A stretch of 6,269 nt of DNA, taken from the NCBI GenBank assembly GCA_041179425.1, contig JBEGTL010000490.1, positions 1-6,269 on the forward strand, written 5' to 3'. This document shows positions 1-6,269 of the stretch, piece after piece. The notes below the pieces were generated by a model. It was not told the DNA's origin. It saw nothing but the letters and a program-made list of their open reading frames with translations, and searched no databases. Source of the DNA: DASUME01 sp041179425. Its GTDB lineage: Bacteria; Myxococcota_A; Polyangia; Polyangiales; DASUME01. Position numbers and translations under genes: made by a program. Within the stretch, counting starts at the first letter, position 1; each line of letters begins with the position of its first letter.

Positions 1-1959
1 ACCATCACGCAACAGGTGGTCAAAAACCTGCTGCTGACGCCCGAGAAAAAGTTCGAGCGCAAGCTCAAGGAGCTGGTGCTCGCGCGGCGCCTCGAGTCGG
101 AGCTGAGCAAGGACGAGATCCTCGGTCTGTACCTCAACCACATCAACTTCGGGCACGGGCGCTACGGCGTGCAAGAGGCGGCGCGTTTCTACTTCGGCAA
201 GGACGTCGAGAAGCTGACGCTGTCCGAGGCCTCGCTGCTGGCGGGCATTCCGCAGTCGCCTTCGCACTTATCACCGCGGAGCCACCCCGAGGCGGCGCGC
301 AGGCGGCAGATGTTCGTGCTCGACCAGCTCGAGAGCAAGCGCGCGCTGTACTGGGACGACTTGCCGCTCGAGGAGATCGAGCGCGCACGGCGCACCGAGG
401 CCCTGCTCGCCCCCGCGCCCAACGTCGGCGAGCGCGCCCCCGAGTTCGCGCAGATCGCGCGTCAGGTGTTGGTCGAAGCCGTCGGTGAAGAGCGCGCGGC
501 CCGTGGCGGCTTCACCGTGATCACCACGCTCGACCTGCCGCTCGAAGAAGCCGCACGCAAGGCCGTACGCGACGGCCTCGAAGCGCTCGACCAACGCCAG
601 GGCAAACGTGCGCCCCTCGAGGGACCGCGCGTCGGCGACAAGCCCCTGGCGACGTTGCTGAAGATCACCAAGGTCGATCATCCCTCGCGCAAAGTACTGC
701 AGGTGGGCCGCACCTACGACGCAGTGCTGCTAGGGGACGATGTCGCCAACGCGACGAGCGTTCGGCTGTCCATCGATGGAACGCTCGCGCGCGCCGAGCT
801 CGCGAGCGCGCGCCGCTTCAACCCCGCGGGGCTCGACGCGACCAAGTTCACGCGCGCAGGGGTGCGGGTGCGAGCGACGGTGTTGAGTCTGCCCGAGGGT
901 GCGGCCGTCGAGACCAAGCTCGCGCTCGGCGCAGAAGGTGCCGCCCTGCTCGTAGACGCGCGCACGCGCGAGGTGCGAGCGATGGTGGGCGGCTACGAGA
1001 TCGTCAACGGTTTCAACCGTGCCACGCAGGCGCTGCGTCAGCCGGGCAGCTCGTTCAAGCCCATCGTGTACGCGCTTGGCCTGCGCACGCGCCGCTTCAC
1101 GCCCGCGTCCATCGTCATCGATGCGCCGGGCGCGTACGACAACTACAAGCCGGGCAACTACGAGACCTGGAACTACGAAGGCTCGGTGCGGCTACGCTAC
1201 GGGCTCGCACACTCCATCAACTCCGTGGCGGTGCGCGTGATCGACGAGCTCAGTCCACCCGCCGTGGTCGACTTCGCCCGTCAGCTCGGCATCACCTCTC
1301 CGCTCGACCCCACGCTCGGGCTCGCGCTCGGAGCGAGCGAAGTGCGCCTCTCGGAGCTGGTCGACGCCTACACCACGTTCGCCGTCGGCGGTCGCTGGGC
1401 ACCGCTCTCGTTCGTGCAGCGCATCACCGACGCGTCGGGCAAAGAGGTCAAGCTCCCGACTGGCGAGCCCGCGCGCGACGTGCTGACACCGGCAGAGGCC
1501 TACCTGATCACCAGCATGCTCGCGAGCGTGGTCGACGAGGGCACCGCCACCAAAGCCAAGGTGCTGGCGCGACCGGCCGCCGGCAAGACGGGCACCAGCA
1601 ACCAGGCGCGCGACGCCTGGTTTTGTGGCTACACGCCGGCGTTGGTGGCGGGCGTGTGGGTCGGCTACGACGACCATCGTCCACTCGGCAACAAAGAGAG
1701 CGGCACCAAGAGCGCGCTGCCCATCTGGATCGAGCTCATGCGCGCGGCCAGCGGCAAGAGCCCGCCCGAGCCGTTCGCGATGCCGAGCGGAGTGGCCATC
1801 GCGCGCATCGATCCGGCCAGTGGCTTGCTCGCGTACGAAGGCGAGACCGAGGCCATCGACGAGGTGTTCTTGGAAGGGACCCTGCCCGTGCAGACCGCGC
1901 TGCCTCCCGATGTCGCCGACCCCACCACGTTCATGATGGAACAGCTCGCGTCTCCCTGA
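1..1959 (+). CDS. mrcA: Class A penicillin-binding protein 1A (bifunctional transglycosylase/transpeptidase), 5' end cut by the window
   Basis: Inner-membrane-anchored peptidoglycan synthase that polymerises lipid II into glycan strands and cross-links stem peptides in the periplasm. Counting residues from base 1 (652 remain), the frame opens with TITQQVVKNLLL, the conserved GT51 glycosyltransferase motif. The true start, the membrane anchor and the first catalytic Glu therefore lie upstream, and the GTG at 16 is not a start. GT51 continues to about residue 95 (LYLNHINFGHGRYGVQEAA, LLAGIPQSP). A linker with VITTLD (about 173) and an OB-like insert (about 205-305) follow. The transpeptidase domain (about 311-600) has all three motifs: SSFK with the nucleophilic Ser at residue 350 (base 1048), SIN at residue 405 (base 1213) and KTGTS at residue 529 (base 1585). 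The C-terminal tail is short. The active-site motifs look intact. The histidine kinase gene starts 5 bases after the stop, implying an operon. The PBP1A rather than PBP1C/2 assignment rests on the domain order; the symbol is the E. coli family name. Confidence 0.95.
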   Translation, partial: TITQQVVKNLLLTPEKKFERKLKELVLARRLESELSKDEILGLYLNHINFGHGRYGVQEAARFYFGKDVEKLTLSEASLLAGIPQSPSHLSPRSHPEAARRRQMFVLDQLESKRALYWDDLPLEEIERARRTEALLAPAPNVGERAPEFAQIARQVLVEAVGEERAARGGFTVITTLDLPLEEAARKAVRDGLEALDQRQGKRAPLEGPRVGDKPLATLLKITKVDHPSRKVLQVGRTYDAVLLGDDVANATSVRLSIDGTLARAELASARRFNPAGLDATKFTRAGVRVRATVLSLPEGAAVETKLALGAEGAALLVDARTREVRAMVGGYEIVNGFNRATQALRQPGSSFKPIVYALGLRTRRFTPASIVIDAPGAYDNYKPGNYETWNYEGSVRLRYGLAHSINSVAVRVIDELSPPAVVDFARQLGITSPLDPTLGLALGASEVRLSELVDAYTTFAVGGRWAPLSFVQRITDASGKEVKLPTGEPARDVLTPAEAYLITSMLASVVDEGTATKAKVLARPAAGKTGTSNQARDAWFCGYTPALVAGVWVGYDDHRPLGNKESGTKSALPIWIELMRAASGKSPPEPFAMPSGVAIARIDPASGLLAYEGETEAIDEVFLEGTLPVQTALPPDVADPTTFMMEQLASP

Positions 1960-1964
1960 GCCAG

Positions 1965-3599
1965 ATGAACAAACAGCTCACCGTCGCGCTGCTCGCGGTC
2001 GTCTGTGTGCTCGCTGCGGTGTGGGCGAGCGGAGTGCTGACGCTGCGTGCGCACGAGGGCGCGCTCCGGGACCGCGCCGAGCGTGCGGCACAGGGCGTGC
2101 GCGCGGCGCAACGACGCGACGCAGATGCCATCGTGTTGCAGATGTTACAGGTGTGCACGCGTGATGCGCAGGTCGAACGGCTGTCGCTCGAGCTCGGTGC
2201 AGGGGGCACTGGCGAGGCCGAGGCGGGGAGCCTTGCACAGGGCCTGGGTCGTGCGCTCGGGCAGCTGGTGTGGCTAGCGTTCGAGCCTGCGGGTTCGGGC
2301 ACGTCTCCGGCCCCGCTCTGGCTCTCGGCCGAGGGTGCGCAGCCGTCCGGCCTCCCCTCGCTCGAAGAGCTGAGGCTCGCGCTGCTGAAGCCTCAGGTCA
2401 TCGCGAGCGGCCAGGACCAAACGACGCTGATCACGAGCTGCACGCGCAAGGCAAACCGAGGGCAGCTGTGGGTCGTGCACGCCGAGCCTCTGCTCCGGGC
2501 GCGCTCACGCTGGCTCGGCACAGAGGGCGCCACCGACGCGAACTTCGTCGACACCTCGACGGGCGCAGCACTCCGCGAAGACGCCGCCGATGTCGAAGCG
2601 CTCACGCTTGCCGGCCGTGGGACTCCGTCCGCGCGGACCCTGACACTTCGTGTGAAGGAGCCTCCTCGGCTCGCGCAGCTGGTCGCGCTCGCTCCGCTCG
2701 GGGTCGCGCTGTTCGCGCTGGCAGGCATGCTCGCGTACGCGCTCCTGACCCGTCAGCCGGTGGACGACAAGGTGCTGGTCGAGCTCGAGCAGGCGGCCGA
2801 GCGCGTCGCCAAAGGGGACCTCACTGCGCGCCTCGGGCCCTACCCTGGCGGACGCGCCGATCAGACCTTTCGCACCTTCGACCGCATGACCAAAGAGCTG
2901 TCGGACATACGCACGCGCCTGGCCGACGCCGAGCGCGCCGCCGCCTGGCAAGACATGGCGCGCCGCATCGCGCACGAGATCAAGAACCCACTGTCCCCCA
3001 TCCGCATCGCCATCGAGACGCTGCAGAAGGCGCACGACAAACGGCTCCCGGTGTTCGACGAGATCTTCGACGAGTCGACGCGCGCAATCTTGGAAGAGGT
3101 GCGCCGCATGGAGCACATCGTGCGCGAGTTCAGCGACTTTGCACGACTGCCGCGCGCGCGGCCGGGAGCGCTCGAGCTGGCTGCCTTGATCGCCGACACG
3201 GTCAGTCTGTACGAAGCCGCCGACGTCCCCATCGAGCTCGTGCAGAACGACCTCGACACCTCGCTGCGCGCCGATCGCGAGCAGATCACACAGGTGCTGG
3301 TCAACTTGACCAAAAACGCGACCGACGCTGCGCGCAGCTCTGCACAGCCGCGCGTGCGCATCTCGCTCGAGGCGGACGCACACACGGTGTCGGTGCACGT
3401 CGACGACAGTGGGCCCGGCATCGCGGTGGCCGATCGCGAGCGCGTGTTCGAGCCTTACTACACGACCAAAGAGCACGGCACCGGACTTGGGCTCGCGATC
3501 GTCAAACGTATCACCAGCGACCATGAGGGCAGCATCGCGGCCGGAGACAGCCCGCTGGGCGGAGCAAGGTTCACCCTGAAGCTGCCGCGACAGACCTGA
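1965..3599 (+). CDS. NtrY-like membrane sensor histidine kinase
   Basis: A 544-residue two-component sensor kinase that autophosphorylates on His and passes the phosphate to a response regulator. TM1 is at about residues 5-25, a periplasmic sensor region at about 26-235, TM2 at about 236-261, and HAMP at about 260-325. The H-box RRIAHEIKNPLSPIRIA has the phospho-acceptor His at 337. The ATPase domain shows the N-box NLTKNATDAA (Asn 451), the G1 box DDSGPGIA (Asp 481), the F-box FEPYYTTKEHG (Phe 495) and the G2 box TGLGLAIVKRI (506). The H-box wording is typical of the NtrY subfamily, but no PAS domain fits between HAMP and the H-box, where NtrY often has one. The sensor region has two Cys, each in a Cys-Thr-Arg context (64 and 159), and matches no domain I recognise. 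The ATG at 1965 was chosen because it begins directly with TM1; the open frame upstream to 1623 only overlaps the PBP gene. The Shine-Dalgarno is weak, which suits translational coupling to the PBP gene 5 bases upstream. No response regulator follows, so the partner is unknown. Confidence 0.93.
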   Translation: MNKQLTVALLAVVCVLAAVWASGVLTLRAHEGALRDRAERAAQGVRAAQRRDADAIVLQMLQVCTRDAQVERLSLELGAGGTGEAEAGSLAQGLGRALGQLVWLAFEPAGSGTSPAPLWLSAEGAQPSGLPSLEELRLALLKPQVIASGQDQTTLITSCTRKANRGQLWVVHAEPLLRARSRWLGTEGATDANFVDTSTGAALREDAADVEALTLAGRGTPSARTLTLRVKEPPRLAQLVALAPLGVALFALAGMLAYALLTRQPVDDKVLVELEQAAERVAKGDLTARLGPYPGGRADQTFRTFDRMTKELSDIRTRLADAERAAAWQDMARRIAHEIKNPLSPIRIAIETLQKAHDKRLPVFDEIFDESTRAILEEVRRMEHIVREFSDFARLPRARPGALELAALIADTVSLYEAADVPIELVQNDLDTSLRADREQITQVLVNLTKNATDAARSSAQPRVRISLEADAHTVSVHVDDSGPGIAVADRERVFEPYYTTKEHGTGLGLAIVKRITSDHEGSIAAGDSPLGGARFTLKLPRQT

Positions 3600-3696
3600 G
3601 CCGAGCCTCGACGACGTCACGCCCGAAGAGCTGCTCGCCGCCCCGGTTCGTTACTTCGACGGTCGGCACGACAACTGGTTGGAGGAGCCGCTGGGA
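3598..3696 (+). other. Protein-like stretch without a start codon (possible gene remnant)
   Basis: Read from 3598, this stretch encodes a peptide with the composition and codon choice of a real protein, including DDVTPEELLAAP followed by VRYFDGRHDNWLEEP. The frame is open from 3580, just after a TGA at 3577, and runs on without a stop into the lipoprotein gene. It has no ATG, GTG or TTG before its middle: the first is a TTG at 3679, after most of the protein-like part. After about 3700 the translation loses its protein-like character. I do not recognise the family with certainty. It could be the decayed N-terminal end of a lost gene, or chance in GC-rich DNA. Confidence 0.3.
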
Positions 3697-3730
3697 GGCG
3701 TGGGCGATCGGGGTAACGTCAGAGCACAGC

Positions 3731-3749
3731 GCTACCGTACTTTGGTAGC
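3731..3749. repeat. Short inverted repeat in the spacer upstream of the lipoprotein gene
   Basis: GCTACC (3731-3736) and GGTAGC (3744-3749) are perfect 6-base arms around a 7-base centre, GTACTTT. There is no T-run after it, so it does not look like an intrinsic terminator. It lies about 100 bases before the lipoprotein start, where an operator could sit. A 6-base arm pair also arises by chance, so the role is open. The rest of the 250-base spacer shows no promoter I would defend. Confidence 0.3.
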
Positions 3750-3849
3750 TGAAGCTGCAGCACGGCACGCCGCGGACAGCACACGCGACAATCGAGTGGA
3801 CCGCGGTTGGGCGACACGACAATGTACGGCGAACTACCGCGAGTTCGCC

Positions 3850-4983
3850 ATGACGTTGAAGCTACGGATGACGCCCCTGGCGCTGTTGTGGGCGGGCTGT
3901 TTCGCCCTCGCCGGCTGCACCGTGGACGAGGGCAAGAACGCAGCGGAGCGCTGTGACATCAGCCCAGACTGTTCGGCGGGGCTGATCTGCTATCGCGACT
4001 TTTGTGTGCCCGGTCCCGCGGTGCCAGACGGTCTTCAGTCCAACGACGCGCCGACCCAGGTAGCCAACCGACGAGACGCTGCGGTACCTCGCAGACAAGA
4101 CGCCGCCGCACCGCGCGAGCCGCAGGCCGAAGCGAGCACCCCGGACTTCACGCTGGCAAGCGATGCCGGGGGCCCCGCACAAGCGGATGCCGCGAGCTCT
4201 GCCAGCGAGCCCATCGACGCTGGCGCACCGGTCGCCGACAGCGCGACGCCCGTGGTCACTCCAAACGCGTGTGGTCGCGACGTGCTGCGCCAGCGCGCAG
4301 ACGCGTACCTGGCGGCGATGGCAGCGGGCGACGCGTCGTCGCTGCGCAAACATCCGTCGCTCCGCTACACCGAGAACGGTCAGGACGTACAGCTCGGCCT
4401 CGGCGTGTGGACCCTGCGACCCACGGCGAACTTCGTGCGGCACGTGCTCGACGAGGTCAGCTGCGGGTCGGTCATCTTTGGCGTCTTTTCGGGCCTCACG
4501 GGCCGCCACATTATCGGCGTGCGCCTTGGCTACGTCGACGAGCAGCTGCGCGACGTCGAGGCGCTTGGGGTCCCGCAGAACTTCCAGTTCTTCAATCCTG
4601 CGGGCATCATTCCCGAGGGACCGGATCCGTGGGTCGAGCCCGTTCCGCCCGCAGCGCGCACAGCTCGCGCGGCGCTCCACTCGTTGGTCGCGAACTACTT
4701 CGACAGTGTGACGACGCGGTCGCTCCTGCCGCCGTTCGATCCCGGCTGTCGGCGCCGTCAAAACGGTGTGCTGATGGCACAGCAAGGCAGCTGCGGCGTG
4801 CCACCGGCCGAGCGCACCTTCGCCGAGATTCGACTGTCACTGGTCGATGAGACGAGCGGCATCGCGACCGCCGTAGTGCTCTACGATCGCAACGTCGGTA
4901 TGTACTTGTTCAAGGTGTCTGGTGGCATGATGCAGAACATCGACACCGTGGGCGGCGCGCAGGCTCGGAGCTCTGGCTGGTAA
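3850..4983 (+). CDS. Lipoprotein with a Cys-rich N-terminal motif and a DUF8021-like (NTF2-like) C-terminal domain
   Basis: A 377-residue predicted envelope lipoprotein. It starts with a basic n-region and hydrophobic core and has the lipobox LAGC, so Cys 23 would be lipidated after signal peptidase II cleavage. Residues 35-52 hold four closely spaced Cys (35, 41, 47, 52) in the form C-x5-C-x5-C-x4-C, like the small disulfide motifs common after lipoboxes in Myxococcota. Residues about 56-138 are an Ala/Pro/Asp-rich linker, probably unstructured. Residues about 141-370 look like DUF8021, from memory of that family: YLAAMAAGDASSL, RYTENGQDVQLGLGVW, then YFDSV, an RRRQNGV segment and YLFKVSGGMMQNID. 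The function of that family is not known to me. The ATG at 3850 was chosen because it gives a complete signal peptide; the same frame is open further upstream but has only poor starts and non-signal sequence, and an ATG at 3868 is also possible. The Shine-Dalgarno is weak. The spacing suggests its own promoter. Confidence 0.85.
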   Translation: MTLKLRMTPLALLWAGCFALAGCTVDEGKNAAERCDISPDCSAGLICYRDFCVPGPAVPDGLQSNDAPTQVANRRDAAVPRRQDAAAPREPQAEASTPDFTLASDAGGPAQADAASSASEPIDAGAPVADSATPVVTPNACGRDVLRQRADAYLAAMAAGDASSLRKHPSLRYTENGQDVQLGLGVWTLRPTANFVRHVLDEVSCGSVIFGVFSGLTGRHIIGVRLGYVDEQLRDVEALGVPQNFQFFNPAGIIPEGPDPWVEPVPPAARTARAALHSLVANYFDSVTTRSLLPPFDPGCRRRQNGVLMAQQGSCGVPPAERTFAEIRLSLVDETSGIATAVVLYDRNVGMYLFKVSGGMMQNIDTVGGAQARSSGW

Positions 4984-5010
4984 GGTCTCGGGTCGCGCTT
5001 CTTTTTGGGC

Positions 5011-5014
5011 AGGA
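5011..5014 (+). promoter_or_regulatory. Ribosome binding site for the PH-like membrane protein
   Basis: AGGA lies 7 bases before the ATG at 5022, a normal Shine-Dalgarno distance. It is the clearest ribosome binding site in the window and supports that start. Confidence 0.6.
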
Positions 5015-5021
5015 CATCGCC

Positions 5022-6131
5022 ATGAGCAGCGCAGGTCCAACAGGTCGCGAAGCAGTCCGGGCCTTTTTTCAGTACCAGCTCGACGACGACGACCTCGAAC
5101 CGAGCGAGCCCTCTGCGGAGGTCAGGGTCGGCGTCGCACTCGTCTCCGGCCTCCTCGGCTACGGCGCGTTCGGGCTCCTGATCGGCTTTGGTACACACAC
5201 ACCGCTCGTCGGTTTCTTCGTGGCGCTGACGATCGGCCTGGGGGTGTGTATCTTCATCCAGCGCCTTCAGATCGAGCGCGAGCTCGACGAGCGCCGCACA
5301 GCCAAGACAGTCAACCACGCAGAGTTCGAGAGGCTGACGCTGGCCACCCGGTCATTTCAGGCCGAGCTCGTGAGCCGGGCGCTGTGCCGCGTCGTAGACC
5401 GGGCGCAGCTCGATCCCGGTCGGCTGCATCGCTTCGACGACCGCTACCTGCTCGAACAAGAACGCACGCTGTTCGACGAAGCGCGACTGGAGCGAAAGAT
5501 CGGCGTCCTGATCGACAAGTCGCTGCGCACACTGTCCTTGGGCGACGCCTTCAGTCCGGAGATCACTCCGGTGAGCCGGCGCGTCCGGGGGCCTGACGAC
5601 AAACCAGGCAGCCGCTACGTCAATCCGGTCCGACTCACCGCGCTCTTGGTCACCGACAGCGAGCTCATTTGTTGTCTCGTCCAGGTCGACTGCATCGGCG
5701 CAAACCGCCACGAAGAAGTACGACGTATCTCGCTCGCAAAGATCGTCGACATCAGGTTCGAAGACACACACGAGGTGCTCTCGGCAGACGCAGCGCTCCT
5801 CGATGCGCTGGCGGTGCAGCTGGGTTACTCGGCGAGCGAACGTAGCAGAGAGTCCATGCAGCCCGACCAGCACGGTGAGTGGACCCAAGCCCGCGCAACG
5901 ACGCGTCTGGCCCTGACTAGCTCGGACGGCGGCACGCTGACGGTGCCCGTCCGCAACGACGTGGAGCTGGTCAGACATTCGACCACAGACGATCACGACG
6001 ACGAGCTGAGCGCCGAGGAGCTCGAGAGCGACCAACTGGGCGCTGCCCTTCATCGCCTGCTCCGTAGACAGGGCACCTTCCCTTCCCATCGGCCGATGAC
6101 GCCGAGGTCCGACCCTCGCTCGGCCAACTAG
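5022..6131 (+). CDS. Two-helix membrane protein with a putative bacterial PH-like cytoplasmic domain, function unknown
   Basis: A 369-residue protein I cannot assign to a named family. The N-terminus carries an acidic patch (LDDDDLEPSEPSAE, residues 20-33). Two hydrophobic segments follow at about 36-57 and 61-80, joined by only three or four residues, so they form a hairpin. The run RLQIERELDERR just after it (81-92) puts the C-terminal bulk in the cytoplasm by the positive-inside rule. Residues about 90-170 are charged and mostly helical. Residues about 203-312 look like a beta-rich PH-like domain: a TALLVTDSELICCLVQVD strand pair, RRISLAKIVDIRFED, and later TRLALTSSDGGTLTVPV, followed by a closing helix at about 333-350. 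The PH-like call is inference from this pattern, not from a catalytic motif; none is visible. The tail after 350 is Pro/Arg/Ser-rich. Strong GC3 bias and the ribosome binding site support the frame. It follows the lipoprotein gene by 38 bases with no clear terminator between, so co-transcription is possible. Confidence 0.85.
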   Translation: MSSAGPTGREAVRAFFQYQLDDDDLEPSEPSAEVRVGVALVSGLLGYGAFGLLIGFGTHTPLVGFFVALTIGLGVCIFIQRLQIERELDERRTAKTVNHAEFERLTLATRSFQAELVSRALCRVVDRAQLDPGRLHRFDDRYLLEQERTLFDEARLERKIGVLIDKSLRTLSLGDAFSPEITPVSRRVRGPDDKPGSRYVNPVRLTALLVTDSELICCLVQVDCIGANRHEEVRRISLAKIVDIRFEDTHEVLSADAALLDALAVQLGYSASERSRESMQPDQHGEWTQARATTRLALTSSDGGTLTVPVRNDVELVRHSTTDDHDDELSAEELESDQLGAALHRLLRRQGTFPSHRPMTPRSDPRSAN

Positions 6132-6151
6132 TGCCGCCTGACAGAAAAAAG

Positions 6152-6180
6152 TTGCTCGATTTTGCTGGTCGCTGTACACG
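6152..6180 (+). promoter_or_regulatory. Weak sigma70-like promoter candidate before the right-edge gene
   Basis: TTGCTC (6152-6157) and TACACG (6175-6180) are separated by 17 bases in the most AT-rich stretch of the window, just after a run of six A's (6145-6150). Each hexamer matches the consensus at only three positions. The placement before the ATG at 6208 is sensible, but the match is weak. Confidence 0.2.
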
Positions 6181-6207
6181 CGAAACGATGAGCGGGGGTG
6201 TAGCTCG

Positions 6208-6269
6208 ATGAGGTTGCACGGTCTGACGCGTTGGTTCGCCGGCGTCATGATGGGCGGCAATCAGGTCAC
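6208..6269 (+). CDS. Start of an unidentified gene, cut by the right edge
   Basis: Only 20 codons and two bases are visible, beginning MRLHGLTRWFAGVMMGG. The start is a basic and partly hydrophobic segment, which could be a signal or membrane anchor or simply an amphipathic N-terminus. A G-run (6194-6198) lies 9 bases before the ATG and may serve as the ribosome binding site. The ATG at 6188 is a poorer choice because its frame stops after seven codons. An ATG at 6247 in the same frame is also possible. The product cannot be named from this length. Confidence 0.5.
   Translation, partial: MRLHGLTRWFAGVMMGGNQV

Noticed and set aside
1623..1964. A longer kinase starting at 1623, in the open frame upstream of its ATG
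   Set aside because: It overlaps the PBP gene, its translation is Arg-rich shadow sequence, and the ATG at 1965 starts cleanly with the first membrane segment.
2270..3526. 418-codon plus-strand open frame
   Set aside because: It is an out-of-frame shadow inside the kinase gene with extreme Arg and Ala content.
2505..3620. 371-codon minus-strand open frame
   Set aside because: It is antisense to the whole catalytic half of the kinase, whose motifs are intact; its product is Arg/Val/Asp-rich with no domain pattern.
3679..3849. TTG at 3679 as the lipoprotein start
   Set aside because: It would place the signal peptide and lipobox about 57 residues inside the protein; the ATG at 3850 gives a normal lipoprotein signal.
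3862..4785. 307-codon minus-strand open frame and the 282-codon plus-strand frame at 4002-4850
   Set aside because: Both are shadows of the lipoprotein gene with Arg-rich translations typical of wrong frames in GC-rich DNA.
4984..5021. T-run at about 5001-5006 as an intrinsic terminator after the lipoprotein gene
   Set aside because: No convincing GC-rich stem precedes the T's, so it does not meet the requirement for an intrinsic terminator.
5556..5571. Hairpin CCGGAG-ATCA-CTCCGG as a terminator or regulatory site
   Set aside because: It lies inside the membrane protein coding sequence with no T-run, and 6-base GC-rich arms are expected by chance here.
5352..6260. 302-codon minus-strand open frame
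   Set aside because: It is antisense to the membrane protein gene, which has a ribosome binding site, membrane segments and GC3 bias. The minus-strand product shows no recognisable features.

Overview
The window looks like chromosomal DNA from a very GC-rich Gram-negative bacterium with large, strongly GC3-biased genes. The likeliest group is the Myxococcota (the former Deltaproteobacteria). This rests on style, not on a marker gene: the lipoprotein has a Cys-rich motif right after its lipobox and then a long Ala/Pro/Asp-rich linker, and an NtrY-type kinase is present. There is no rRNA, tRNA, CRISPR array, insertion sequence or phage gene. All supported genes lie on the + strand; the long minus-strand frames are shadows of GC-rich coding sequence.

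Layout. Bases 1-1959 hold the 3' part of a class A penicillin-binding protein (PBP1A family), cut by the left edge just at the conserved TITQQ motif of its glycosyltransferase domain. Five bases later comes a complete NtrY-like membrane sensor histidine kinase (1965-3599), so the two are very probably co-transcribed and perhaps translationally coupled. A roughly 250-base spacer (3600-3849) follows. It holds a short protein-like stretch without a start codon and a small inverted repeat. Next is a lipoprotein (3850-4983) whose C-terminal half resembles the DUF8021 / NTF2-like family. After 38 bases, and behind a clear Shine-Dalgarno, comes a membrane protein of unknown function (5022-6131) with a transmembrane hairpin and a cytoplasmic region that looks like a bacterial PH-like domain. 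The right edge (6208-6269) probably holds the first 20 codons of another gene.

How they may work together. The PBP polymerises and cross-links peptidoglycan in the periplasm. The kinase beside it has its own periplasmic sensor domain, so a link between envelope state and gene expression is a reasonable inference, but no response regulator is visible. The lipoprotein and the PH-like membrane protein are also envelope proteins, and nothing in the sequence ties them to the first pair beyond proximity. I found no clear new multi-gene system. The items most worth a second look are the PBP-kinase pairing, the two-cysteine sensor domain, the lipoprotein-anchored DUF8021-like domain, the PH-like membrane protein and the orphan peptide in the spacer.
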